Shown one piece after another: positions 45,371-53,827 of a stretch of DNA of 64,000 nucleotides. The position numbers were made by a program, and so were the translations under genes. The stretch lies in NCBI RefSeq assembly GCF_040026395.1, contig NZ_CP157278.1, positions 3,968,001 to 4,032,000 on the forward strand, given 5' to 3'. Position 1 is the first letter of the stretch. Every line of letters begins with the position of its first letter. Under the pieces are notes generated by a model, which saw nothing but the letters and a program-made list of their open reading frames with translations, did no database searches and was not told where the DNA came from. This DNA comes from Pedobacter lusitanus (lineage in GTDB: Bacteria; Bacteroidota; Bacteroidia; Sphingobacteriales; Sphingobacteriaceae).

Positions 45371-48205
45371 ATGATGCATAAAATCGGCTATTTGAAGATA
45401 TTTTGTCTGATTATGTGCTGTCTGACCGGGCTCAGTGTATCCGCTCAGGTAAAATATAATTTTACACGTGATACCCTGGAAATTAAAGGCGGCGAGACCT
45501 TTTCCAACTTGTTGAAGATTACAAATTTTGAAAAAGAAACAATAATTCTCAGACAGGATAGAAAAGAAAAATCATTGTATAAAGGCTTAATCTCATTACC
45601 CGACAGTCTGGTCCTTAAAGCAGGTGAAAGCCGGGTCTTTCCATTAAAATATATCGCTGACAGACAAACTATCAACAGTAACAGCCAGCTTTTTGCACTT
45701 CATCTGATTGCTCAGAAAGAAGGTATTGCAGTACAGAAATCTGCCGGATTTTTGACGCAACTTAGCGATGTTGGTGGTTTAACTATTGGTACAGAAGAAA
45801 ATGAAGTCTATTTAAGCCAGCTGACTAACCAGGCACAAGTTGTAGTTCGCTGTGCAAATAACGGTTTTGTCCCCATCACCTTTAGATTATTGCTATCCGG
45901 TATCCCGGATGGACTGGAATTTACCGGGCAGACTATGAATCTCACCCTACAGCCCGGAACACAGCAGTTATTACCTTTCCTGGCCAGGAATAAGATTAAT
46001 AACCGTATACCAGCAGATTTTACAGTTACCATACAAGCCGTAGATGCCAGCAATAACCAGCTTGCGGTAAAAATAATCCGTATCGTGAATGTAACCAATG
46101 CCAGAAGGTTAAGTATGGGCGGAGATCAGTATAGCGGTACACTGGCTAATACTATTGCCTTTCGCTACGCAAGTATGAGCAGTAATTCATCTTTCTATCA
46201 GCTACAGGCTAATGGCAAAGTTAAAACCGGAGATAACGGATCACTGGAGTACAGATTAAATGCAGATCAGTATCATCAGCCCGGGGTTGACGGTATGAAC
46301 ATCTATAATACTTATCTGGATTACCAGACAAAGGACTGGGGTCTTAAAATGGGAAATATATATGAGAACATTGATTTTAATTTAGGCGGAAGAGGAGTTA
46401 AGGCGAGTTTGAAATTTACCCCCGATGAAGTTTTATCCGTATATGGTGTTCAGAATAACTTCCTTTTATATGATCAGATTAATACAACTATTCCCGGAGC
46501 AAAAATCCTGGCAGTCGATTATAATCTGGTTACCCGGGAAGGTAAGGGCGACAGGCGACTTACTTATGTCCATAGTCATGATTCATTTACAGGACTTGAT
46601 GCAGATCAGCTGAGTCTTAAAGCAGGGGTTAAGTTAAAAAAAGGGCAGTCTCTTTCTTTCGAAGCTGGCTATTCGCTGGAAGAACAGAATGCGATGCGTT
46701 TTAGCCCCAGACAGGGTATTTCTGCGGGAATAAACTATGGGGTGGATCATATAGATTATCAGTTTTCGGGAAGCGGATATTACAGTAGTCCTTATTATAC
46801 AGGATTGAGACGGGGCCTGCTGCTGGGAGATCTTCGCTTAACCCGGAAATTTGAAGATAATAAATCCCTGACCGGGCATGTAAGCATGCAGGTCAATAAC
46901 CCCAGGTATCAGTATAATCTGAATCAGATATTTAATACCGGAATTAATAAAAATGCGGTGTATATCTATGAACTGGGATATAATACCAGGGCCGGGAATC
47001 TTTTCATTGGTTTCGGGCCATATTTTATGAATCAGCAGGTGATAACTTCCGCAATAACTGACATATCAGGTGCTAATGCAGACTGGAAATCATCATCTAT
47101 GCGCTTTGCAGCGAATATGGCTTACAGCGGGCGGATACACAGCTTCTCGTTGACAGCAGACTATGGATATACCTACGTTAATACCTCAGAAAGACCTCTG
47201 GCTCCTTTTCACTCTGTAAAGATCAATACCAGTTATAATATGCCATTCCTTGGTTTCAGCAGTTATATACAGTTAAATCCATTTTATATTTCGGATGTTT
47301 TGTCAGCGACAGCAAATAACCAGTACAGATTATATTCATTCGGGCCAAATGTGCACTTTGATCTTTTACAAAACAGTCTTAATCTTCGCTTTGGGGGGAT
47401 GTATAATTACTATGGTTTTACCCACAGTAATAACTACTCCGTTAACGGTAATCTGAGATATATGATGAAGGGGAACTGGGCGCTTACCGGGGAGTTTTTA
47501 TACACAATAACCAAACAGAAATCACTGATCCCCATTGCTCAGAATACCCCTGTCAATGTGGAAAATCCTTATTTTGAAAACAGACAATTGCGGGTAGGAA
47601 TAGAAAAACAGTTCGGAGCACAAGGAAGGTCCGGTTCAAAAAAACTGGTACTGACTTATTATGAAGATCATAACAGCAACGGAATGCGGGATGCGGGCGA
47701 AGACCCGGTAGCAGGAGTCCTGGTGAAGATAAACGGAGAAGCTGCGCTGACCAACAGCAAGGGGGTGGTTGAATTCAGAGATATGAAGAAGGAGGCCTAT
47801 ACCGCCACAGTAACCAATACAAGAGGCTGGAGCTTACAGGAACCAACGGTAGTCTTTCTGGATAAAAGTAAAAAGATAGAAGTGCCGCTGGTAAAAACAC
47901 AGGCACTGAATGGATGTTTGAAATTAAAAGCTGCGAAATATATAGACGGAGCACCAGTTCTGGCAGGAATAAAAATTAATGCAATAGACCCCAATGGTCA
48001 TGTCCACCAGACCTTAACAGATGATCAGGGGAATTTCTGCTTTTATCTGCCAAGAAATAATTATACAGTATATATTGAAACTGCCGGTATGCCTTTTTCT
48101 ATTGAGAATGAGAAAGAAGAAGTTTCACTTCAGGGAGCTCCTGTGGGGATGTTAACCTTCCTTTATCATGATGAACGCCGGAAAGTTAGTATAAGCAGAT
48201 TCTAG
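45371..48205 (+). CDS. Large outer membrane protein, usher-like barrel with C-terminal Ig-like domains
   Basis: Protein of 944 aa with signal peptide (ending about SVSAQ, residue 26). Residues about 30-240 look like two Ig-like segments with a chaperone-like feel (LEIKGGETFSNLLKITNFEKETIILRQ, LVLKAGESRVFPLKYIA). About 245-760 is a run of amphipathic strands (FRYASMSSNSSFYQLQANGKV, LEYRLNADQYHQPGVDG, WGLKMGNIYENIDFNLGGRGVKASLKF), suggesting a large barrel like a fimbrial usher. The end has an SdrD-B-like repeat (YYEDHNSNGMRDAGEDPVAGVLV) and a second small domain. Convergent neighbours encode PapD-like and pilin-like proteins. Usher role is inferred from architecture and context, not from a firm family match. 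Confidence 0.6.
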   Translation: MMHKIGYLKIFCLIMCCLTGLSVSAQVKYNFTRDTLEIKGGETFSNLLKITNFEKETIILRQDRKEKSLYKGLISLPDSLVLKAGESRVFPLKYIADRQTINSNSQLFALHLIAQKEGIAVQKSAGFLTQLSDVGGLTIGTEENEVYLSQLTNQAQVVVRCANNGFVPITFRLLLSGIPDGLEFTGQTMNLTLQPGTQQLLPFLARNKINNRIPADFTVTIQAVDASNNQLAVKIIRIVNVTNARRLSMGGDQYSGTLANTIAFRYASMSSNSSFYQLQANGKVKTGDNGSLEYRLNADQYHQPGVDGMNIYNTYLDYQTKDWGLKMGNIYENIDFNLGGRGVKASLKFTPDEVLSVYGVQNNFLLYDQINTTIPGAKILAVDYNLVTREGKGDRRLTYVHSHDSFTGLDADQLSLKAGVKLKKGQSLSFEAGYSLEEQNAMRFSPRQGISAGINYGVDHIDYQFSGSGYYSSPYYTGLRRGLLLGDLRLTRKFEDNKSLTGHVSMQVNNPRYQYNLNQIFNTGINKNAVYIYELGYNTRAGNLFIGFGPYFMNQQVITSAITDISGANADWKSSSMRFAANMAYSGRIHSFSLTADYGYTYVNTSERPLAPFHSVKINTSYNMPFLGFSSYIQLNPFYISDVLSATANNQYRLYSFGPNVHFDLLQNSLNLRFGGMYNYYGFTHSNNYSVNGNLRYMMKGNWALTGEFLYTITKQKSLIPIAQNTPVNVENPYFENRQLRVGIEKQFGAQGRSGSKKLVLTYYEDHNSNGMRDAGEDPVAGVLVKINGEAALTNSKGVVEFRDMKKEAYTATVTNTRGWSLQEPTVVFLDKSKKIEVPLVKTQALNGCLKLKAAKYIDGAPVLAGIKINAIDPNGHVHQTLTDDQGNFCFYLPRNNYTVYIETAGMPFSIENEKEEVSLQGAPVGMLTFLYHDERRKVSISRF

Positions 48206-48215
48206 AACACGTTCC

Positions 48216-49613
48216 TCAGGGCGCTACAATAGAATAAGTAATTGTTGTATCATAACTCCCTGCAGCTTTATTCAATAAATTGGAAGTTTGCGTTGATGGA
48301 ATCCTGTATTGAAGATTAAGTAAGCGGTCTATAACAGGATTGGCAGAAGAAATAATGAGTTGCGGGCTTGCAGATAAAACAACAGGCGTAACCCCGGTCT
48401 GACCTGCCATTCCCTCAATAGTAATCACGCCAACCGGTATCTGTACTCCGCCCGAAGAATTTAAAAAAGAACTGCTTGCTTTCACTGTTACATTGTAAGG
48501 TACAGTACTGCTTACCTTAACATGATTTGGCATGGTAGTGGTAACTCCCTGCTGATACTTTGTCACTGTGTTTACAGTGAGCGTTACAGATGGATCCTGG
48601 ACCACCACTTCCATGATATTACTGACATTCACCTGAACAGAACTGTTCATGGTTTTTGATGGCAGGGAAGCCGGGAAAGAAGAAGCCGTTTTAGAAATCG
48701 TATAGACTACAGGAACAGTATAGGTGCCAGCCTGTACAAAATTACTTTTAAGGTTAGCCCCGCTAATACTTAATGTTGAAGTCAGACTGCTTTTATTTGT
48801 GGCAACCACTGGTATACCAGCAGCAACAGTTAGTAACTGGTCACTGGCAGAAAGATTGAGTGCGGCGCCGCCATAGGGTCCGGTAAGTACAGAGCTCATC
48901 AGGTTAACATTATTTGCCGCGGGTAACTGATTATATGGCTGGGTAGTAGAAAATGAAAATGTACTGCTGCTGGCTTTTAGATCTACTAATGTGGGTACTG
49001 TGGTAAAATAATCATTGTTTACATTGCTGCTTATACCCAGGGCATTTCTGAAGGTGGCAAATGAAGTGACGTTAAGTGGTATTGTTGCCGGTGCCAGTGT
49101 GTTTAAAGTGATATAAGCTGGTACATTAAGTGTAAGCGTTGGCGTAGCCGGATTAATCCCACCTGTAAAAGTTAAAGTTGTCGCATAACTTCCGGCCGCC
49201 CAGGCAACCCCCACAGGAGAAACGGTATAATCTACAAGCATGGTGCCGCTTAGCAGGCCAACGGCGACAAAATAAATGTTTTGTGATACACTGGAAAGTA
49301 TAATCTGATTTGTACCAGAAAGGAGATTTACACCACCAATTGAAGTTACCTTCATATTGATCAGGTTTGGAGCTAAAGGAATAGCAGGCAGTGTACCGGG
49401 CGTAGGAGTAAGAGTTGTTCCGCTTGCTTTAGCATTTATTGCAGACAGCAAGCTTAAAAAAGGAGATGCACCACTATTTAAATTGACCAGATAGCTGGTT
49501 TGTCCCGAAATATTTGCTTCAGGTAGGTCGATCGTCAACTGCGCATTGGCATTTCCAACTATAAAACAGTAAAAAACAACACTAAGGGCGATATATAATC
49601 TCTTTTTCAGCAA
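48216..49613 (-). CDS. Secreted pilin- or adhesin-like surface protein
   Basis: Protein of 465 aa, rich in Thr, Ser, Val and Ala with predicted beta-sandwich repeats. Signal peptide MLKKRLYIALSVVFYCFIVGNANAQ. The start is TTG at 49613: an in-frame stop lies just upstream and the signal peptide needs these residues. It overlaps the chaperone-like gene by 32 bp, so it is translationally coupled. The last 35 residues (LLNLQYRIPSTQTSNLLNKAAGSYDTTITYSIVAP in outline) match the end of the 176-aa protein at 50403, so both probably carry the same C-terminal domain. It may be the tip or adhesin subunit. Function is inferred. Confidence 0.6.
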   Translation of the reverse strand: MLKKRLYIALSVVFYCFIVGNANAQLTIDLPEANISGQTSYLVNLNSGASPFLSLLSAINAKASGTTLTPTPGTLPAIPLAPNLINMKVTSIGGVNLLSGTNQIILSSVSQNIYFVAVGLLSGTMLVDYTVSPVGVAWAAGSYATTLTFTGGINPATPTLTLNVPAYITLNTLAPATIPLNVTSFATFRNALGISSNVNNDYFTTVPTLVDLKASSSTFSFSTTQPYNQLPAANNVNLMSSVLTGPYGGAALNLSASDQLLTVAAGIPVVATNKSSLTSTLSISGANLKSNFVQAGTYTVPVVYTISKTASSFPASLPSKTMNSSVQVNVSNIMEVVVQDPSVTLTVNTVTKYQQGVTTTMPNHVKVSSTVPYNVTVKASSSFLNSSGGVQIPVGVITIEGMAGQTGVTPVVLSASPQLIISSANPVIDRLLNLQYRIPSTQTSNLLNKAAGSYDTTITYSIVAP

Positions 49614-50394
49614 CTTTTAAATCATAAGTAGATCCGGCATCAAGCAAAGCAACGGCAAGGAATTTGCCCTTTAAATCAGTTGGTAAATCAACAATAACCC
49701 ATTGTGTTGCATCGGGGAGCATAGCAATGACTTCAGGTTTGATTTTAATTTCTTCTCCTGTTTCTTTATTGGTTAATTCGAAACGGATAAAGGCATCTTT
49801 ATTCAGATTCCCTTTGTTATGTATTTTCAGCGCCAGTCTGCGGCTTTTGTTTTTACCATTATCATATATTCCGCGATCGTCGAACGAAAGGAATTCCAGT
49901 TCCCCGGCATTTAAGCCTCTTGGGACATAATAAACCTGCACACCAACCTCCATTAAGACATTAAGACCAATTTTGGCTGCATTTTTCTGCTGTGCTTCCT
50001 GTTCTTTTACCTGTGTAAAAAAAAGCATGCTGTGCGTTAGCTGTTTTGCGTCTGGCGGAATAGTTAATGACACAATTACCTGTTTATTTTCTCCTGGTTG
50101 TACAGAAACAGCATTTGAAGAGAGCGTTATCCACTTAGCATTCGATAAGGGTTTTGTATTGCTGTCGTAATATATTTTGGTACCCACTGAGTCTCTGTCC
50201 CAGTCCTGTATTCTGGTTATAAAGGAAAGCGTTGTTTTCGAGGTATTACCAAATGTTACAGTTTGACTGACAGTTTCGCCTGGGTTTCCACTAAAAAAAA
50301 TTCTGGAAGGAGAAATAGAAAAGCCTTGTCCACTAGCTGTATTTAGCAGCAGAGTAGCAAGGCCTAAGGTGAATAGAGCAGTTAATAACCTCAT
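49582..50394 (-). CDS. PapD-like periplasmic chaperone-type protein
   Basis: Protein of 270 aa with signal peptide (MRLLTALFTLGLATLLLNTASGQ). Two Ig-like domains: the first (FSISPSRIFFSGNPGETVSQTVTFGNTSKTTLSFITRI ... VQPGENKQVIVSLTIPPDA) has the N-domain pattern of PapD-type chaperones, and the second (about 150-270) includes SRRLALKIHNKGNLNKDAFIRFEL. ATG at 50394 is preferred over the TTG one codon earlier. It lies between the two pilin-like genes and shares 32 bp with the distal one. The first domain also resembles the WxL-interacting DUF916 type, so a strict chaperone role is not certain. Confidence 0.66.
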   Translation of the reverse strand: MRLLTALFTLGLATLLLNTASGQGFSISPSRIFFSGNPGETVSQTVTFGNTSKTTLSFITRIQDWDRDSVGTKIYYDSNTKPLSNAKWITLSSNAVSVQPGENKQVIVSLTIPPDAKQLTHSMLFFTQVKEQEAQQKNAAKIGLNVLMEVGVQVYYVPRGLNAGELEFLSFDDRGIYDNGKNKSRRLALKIHNKGNLNKDAFIRFELTNKETGEEIKIKPEVIAMLPDATQWVIVDLPTDLKGKFLAVALLDAGSTYDLKVAEKEIIYRP

Positions 50395-50402
50395 CAAGAT
50401 GA

Positions 50403-50933
50403 TTATGGTTGTGTAATTGTATAGACGACATTTGTCGCATAAGTTCCGCTCTGTTTGCCAATAAGGGCGGCAGCAGTTGGAATAGAATAATTTACATTAA
50501 AGGCTGTAGCAACAGTTGGAGAGGCAGCAGTAATCAGTGCCTGATTAGTTGTGGTCAGTGCAGGAGTAGCATAAGTTGCACCGGTAGTTGGTGTGCTTGG
50601 ATCTATGCTGACCTGTACAACACTTAAAGGTACCGGCGTTGCATTACCTACAATCGTATTGAATTCGGCAGTAGCTTTTACAGCTACACTATATGATTTG
50701 TTACTGACAACAGTAAAATGATTGGCTTTAGCCACCGTTTTACTTCCTGCATAATCAGCTGCAGTTGAATAATTGAAAACTACGTCAGGAGTTGGCCCCA
50801 ATGTAATGGAGAAAGCGTCTGCCAGTACGATGCTAAGTGGTACATTTGCAGTTACAGTCTGAGCACTGGCTTTCAGGTTGAAAAGAGTGATGACAGCCAG
50901 CAGTGCGGCGATGAGGAGTAGAATCTTTTTCAT
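50403..50933 (-). CDS. Small secreted pilin-like protein
   Basis: Protein of 176 aa, signal peptide MKKILLLIAALLAVITLFNLKASAQ. The mature part opens with TVTANVPLSIVLADAFSITL, continues with FNYSTAADYAGSKTVAKANHFTVVSNKSYSVAVKATAEF and ends FNVNYSIPTAAALIG ... GTYATNVVYTITQP. It has the size and beta-sandwich look of major pilin subunits, somewhat like spore-coat-U pilins of archaic chaperone-usher systems, but no cysteines. It is the first gene of the three-gene minus-strand operon and 5-8 bp before the chaperone-like gene, so it may be the main subunit. Confidence 0.62.
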   Translation of the reverse strand: MKKILLLIAALLAVITLFNLKASAQTVTANVPLSIVLADAFSITLGPTPDVVFNYSTAADYAGSKTVAKANHFTVVSNKSYSVAVKATAEFNTIVGNATPVPLSVVQVSIDPSTPTTGATYATPALTTTNQALITAASPTVATAFNVNYSIPTAAALIGKQSGTYATNVVYTITQP

Positions 50934-51019
50934 GAGCTTTGAAATACGTTAATTACAAAAATATAGCTAAAAGGAATACTAAATCGCTAAAATAATGACA
51001 CATGTTGATGTCACATAAA

Positions 51020-51823
51020 TTATATTGATTTGAACGTAATCGTGAAAGCAGTGCCCTTGTCCACTTCACTATCAACAGTGATTCTGCCCCCCATTGAAGT
51101 GACCTGGGTTTTGGTAATAAACAAGCCGACGCCACTTCCGATAACATGGCTGTGAAAACGCTGATTGAGTTCGAAAATTTTATCACTATATCTGGTGAGG
51201 TCGATTCCTATACCATTATCAGTAAAAATAAGCACTACATTTCCATCCTCATTTTTCCTGGTAATAATTTCGATTCTCAGTGGTCTGCCGGCCGAACTAT
51301 ACTTTATGGAGTTGGACATCAGGTTCATGAGTACACTTTCCAGATAGCTTTTGGGAAACGGAATCATCTCACACAGGAAATCAGTGTGCATATTAATTCC
51401 CAGTTTGAGGATTTGTTTATTGAAATAATTGCAGACTTTTTTAAATATACAGGAAACACTAACGTCTTCTACGATTACTTTTTTATTGCTTTTAATACTT
51501 AGCATTTGTGTCAGGTCATAAATAGTCTCATTCAGCTTGGAAGCTGAATCCCTGAACATGTCTACAATTGTTTTATTATATTCATCCAGATGGTCGTAAT
51601 TGAGAATATCAATGAGGCCGATCAGATTAGATAAAGGGGCACGGAGATTATGTGAAGTAATATAGGCAAACTGATTCAGATCCTGATTTCTGGTAGTCAG
51701 ATCTTCTATCAGCTGATCTCTCTCGTAGATTATTTTATTTCGGGTGATATAATCGCGAAAATTAGTCGCCAATGCACTAAAGTCTGAGTTTTTAATCATA
51801 GTGTCCTTCAATTGAGTTGACAT
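51020..51823 (-). CDS. Histidine kinase without a sensor domain
   Basis: Kinase of 267 aa. A short N-terminal helix (about 1-48) leads directly into HisKA with His58 (AYITSHNLRAPLSNLIGLIDIL). The HATPase has N box ESVLMNLMSNSIKYS, G1 FTDNGIGIDL and G2 SGVGLFITKTQV. There is no PAS, GAF or membrane segment, so the signal must come through a partner. The core is closely related to the kinase at 38884-40062 (both have RNQDLNQF-YI-SHNLR-PL-NLIGL). It lies 86 bp upstream of the pilin-like gene on the same strand, so it could regulate or be co-transcribed with that operon. Confidence 0.87.
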   Translation of the reverse strand: MSTQLKDTMIKNSDFSALATNFRDYITRNKIIYERDQLIEDLTTRNQDLNQFAYITSHNLRAPLSNLIGLIDILNYDHLDEYNKTIVDMFRDSASKLNETIYDLTQMLSIKSNKKVIVEDVSVSCIFKKVCNYFNKQILKLGINMHTDFLCEMIPFPKSYLESVLMNLMSNSIKYSSAGRPLRIEIITRKNEDGNVVLIFTDNGIGIDLTRYSDKIFELNQRFHSHVIGSGVGLFITKTQVTSMGGRITVDSEVDKGTAFTITFKSI

Positions 51824-52064
51824 GAGTTTAAATTCATTGGAGATGTCAGCTATCAGACAAACATCTTGCCATACTCTGATTAAAAAGGCGCGCTGAGCGG
51901 TCTGATTTTACTCCCATTAGGAATAATCAGCGCTTATGACCTGGTATACCGTTTTTTCTTTTATGTAATGTAGTTGTCTGTTTATCAGTATTATGGCTAT
52001 ATGTGTAACGCAATACTTTATTCAAAAACCGAATCATGGTAAAGATTTGCCCAGCTTATTTTGA

Positions 52065-52766
52065 TTATGCATCATTGTTGTTTAATAACAGATGTGCAAG
52101 TGTTGCTTCTGCAGCTGTGTTTGCAGCGAGGCTTAAGATATATTCATCTCTGGAGCCATCTCCTGTATAATCAGTATTTTTATTACCCAGAAGATCGGTG
52201 ACGCCATTCAATGGGTTGTAAATGGTGATTTTTATATCACCTTCTGTAAAACCATTGCTGATCAGCAATCTGTAAGCAGTTTCTGCTTTATTTTCTTCCT
52301 GATAGACCTTTGTGATTATCTGATAGGGGATGTGATCAGTGTAACTTCCATGAGATTTTTTAGCGTCTTCACTCGCCTCGTCAAAATCTTTATGTCCGTA
52401 TACTTCAGAATCAGTCGATACGATGCTATTTCCCTTTTTATAATCTGGCAGTACACTAATCTGTTGTGCCGTAATATTTGGCAGTGTTGCCTGTTCAGTA
52501 TCTTTATTCAGTTCTGCTACACCGACAGGAATTAAAACCTCGCGTTCTTCAATATGCCATACATTTCCTTTAAGGTTGAGTACCAGGTAGCGTACTTTTT
52601 GTTGCTCCCTGTCAAATAATAAATCAGTGATTGTACCTATGAATTGCTGAGCTGAATTGACAACTTTCCATTTAATAATATCTGGCTGGCCATCTTTAAC
52701 CGCAAAAACACTGCTGCTTAATGCGCTTAGATTTTTTATCTCGTGTTCATTCTCTTTGTGTTCCAT
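52065..52766 (-). CDS. PRC-barrel domain protein
   Basis: Soluble protein of 233 aa. The PRC-barrel is at about 25-100 (IIKWKVVNSAQQFIGTITDLLFDREQQKVRYLVLNL ... REVLIPVGVAELN). The C-terminal half is a different segment (ITKVYQEENKAETAYRLLISNGFTEGDIKITIYNPLNGV) that resembles domains of general-stress proteins. Such genes in Bacteroidota are often stress-induced, but nothing in the sequence shows how this one is controlled. Function unknown beyond the fold. Confidence 0.82.
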   Translation of the reverse strand: MEHKENEHEIKNLSALSSSVFAVKDGQPDIIKWKVVNSAQQFIGTITDLLFDREQQKVRYLVLNLKGNVWHIEEREVLIPVGVAELNKDTEQATLPNITAQQISVLPDYKKGNSIVSTDSEVYGHKDFDEASEDAKKSHGSYTDHIPYQIITKVYQEENKAETAYRLLISNGFTEGDIKITIYNPLNGVTDLLGNKNTDYTGDGSRDEYILSLAANTAAEATLAHLLLNNNDA

Positions 52767-53031
52767 AATTAACCTATTATCTGTTTAACACAAACAATTG
52801 AAAACTGCCATTGTTCTTTCCAATCTATCTCAGTAAGCTCATTCGTTAACTGATATCTTATTTTGGTTTAACCGGGTGATGTTTATAACTGTCAATAACT
52901 TTTTTTTTGTATTCGGAGACGTGTCTTAATAATTTAATTTTAACTATTTGTTTATCAGTTGTTTGTTTTAGTGGTTTTTGCTGAGTTAACTATAAAGACC
53001 AGAAATAGCAGGCGTTGATAAGTTTCAATTA

Positions 53032-53065
53032 TTGAGTTATTCACATGAAAATGTGGATAACTCAA
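53032..53065. repeat. Long hairpin formed by two facing DnaA-box-like 9-mers
   Basis: Arms 53032-53046 and 53051-53065 pair over 15 bp with one G-T wobble and a GAAA loop. Inside the arms are TTATTCACA (53037-53045) and TTATCCACA on the opposite strand (53052-53060), both fitting TTATnCACA. It might be a DnaA-binding site, or an RNA hairpin that fits this pattern by chance. Confidence 0.6.
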
Positions 53066-53110
53066 AGGTGTTATGGGTAATGACAGCATTGAAATCAGAC
53101 TATTAGACAT

Positions 53111-53146
53111 AAAAAAGCCCGCCCCTTTTAAAGGGCAGGTTTTTTC
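53111..53146. terminator. Bidirectional rho-independent terminator
   Basis: An A run, an imperfect GC-rich stem (GCCCGCCCC paired with GGGCAGG around TTTTAAA) and a T run. It would stop the minus-strand PepSY-like transcript, whose stop is at 53166, and can work in the plus direction too. Confidence 0.7.
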
Positions 53147-53165
53147 TCTTTATATTGAGGTGTTG

Positions 53166-53477
53166 TTATTGAATTACAACGCCATCTTTGCCAATTTTTA
53201 ATGAAGCTGTTTCTTCACCTTTTTTAGCATCAACCTGATAATATTCAGCTTTTTTAGCATCAGTTATTTTGAATGCTGCAATTGGCGCCCAGTCTTTATA
53301 TTTATCTGAAGTTAAAGTCGCTTTTACTGCATCAGGTAACTCCTCAATTTTAACCGGAGTTTTAGTTGTACTGTCTTGTTGAGATACGATAGCAACAGGG
53401 TTTTTAATATCGTTTGCTTTAACTGTTGAAACTCCTGCGAATGCTAATATGGCTGCACCTAAAATTAAATTTTTCAT
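53166..53477 (-). CDS. Small secreted PepSY-like protein
   Basis: Protein of 103 aa. ATG at 53477 is chosen because it starts a signal peptide (MKNLILGAAILAFAGVSTVKA); the longer frame adds 22 residues that are not signal-like. The mature part (TKTPVKIEELPDAVKATLTSDKYKDWAPIAAFKITDAKKAEYYQVDAKKGEETASLKIGKDGVVI) has the pattern of PepSY-like/BLIP-like domains, which are small periplasmic proteins of unknown role, common in Bacteroidota. It is a lone gene with a hairpin-like repeat in its leader and a terminator just after the stop. Confidence 0.78.
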   Translation of the reverse strand: MKNLILGAAILAFAGVSTVKANDIKNPVAIVSQQDSTTKTPVKIEELPDAVKATLTSDKYKDWAPIAAFKITDAKKAEYYQVDAKKGEETASLKIGKDGVVIQ

Positions 53478-53501
53478 ATTTCTATATTTTAAAAATGTTT
53501 T

Positions 53502-53517
53502 ATACGACGATTCGTAT
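53502..53517 (-). promoter_or_regulatory. Inverted repeat upstream of the PepSY-like gene
   Basis: ATACGA-CGAT-TCGTAT, a 6-bp perfect inverted repeat with a 4-bp centre, lies 25-40 bp upstream of the ATG at 53477. This is a usual place for an operator or leader hairpin. Confidence 0.4.
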
Positions 53518-53827
53518 GAACACATACTAGATAATGATGCCAATGATTTTTATCTATTTAATTAATTGATAATGAGTATTTTAGTTTTTTACTGTACATA
53601 ATTTAGTGTAGAGAAACTCCACAATCTGGTGCCTGTAGAATCAATCAGATTCATTTTTCTAAGCTAAAACGAATTAATGACATCAGTATGCATGTATACC
53701 CTTTGTTAAACGGGAAATTATCCAATGTGTGGTGTTGAGACAATTGTCCCAAATGGAGAGTCCAAATTTTATTTTAATATAAATAATTCATTTATTGACT
53801 AGATTTACACCTTTATATTAGAATAAT

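Larger units (their letters stand above)
52767..53165. other. 399-bp gene-free region with a DnaA-box hairpin and a terminator
   Basis: AT-rich and without a gene. It contains the 15-bp hairpin at 53032-53065 made of two facing DnaA-box-like 9-mers and the bidirectional terminator at 53111-53146. The left part (52767-53020) has only AT-rich and T-rich tracts, such as a run of nine T at about 52900. Confidence 0.6.

Noticed and set aside
52767..53165. Calling the DnaA-box region oriC
   Set aside because: Only two boxes are present, no dnaA or dnaN gene is nearby, and GC skew could not be computed. It is kept as a finding, not a feature call.
53478..53543. Longer start for the PepSY-like protein
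   Set aside because: It adds 22 residues ahead of a clear signal peptide and crosses the palindrome in the leader.
53549..53827. glmS ribozyme or other riboswitch upstream of glmS
   Set aside because: No match to the conserved core was recognised and this ribozyme is known mainly from Gram-positive bacteria. Only a short palindrome and a -7-like box are visible.
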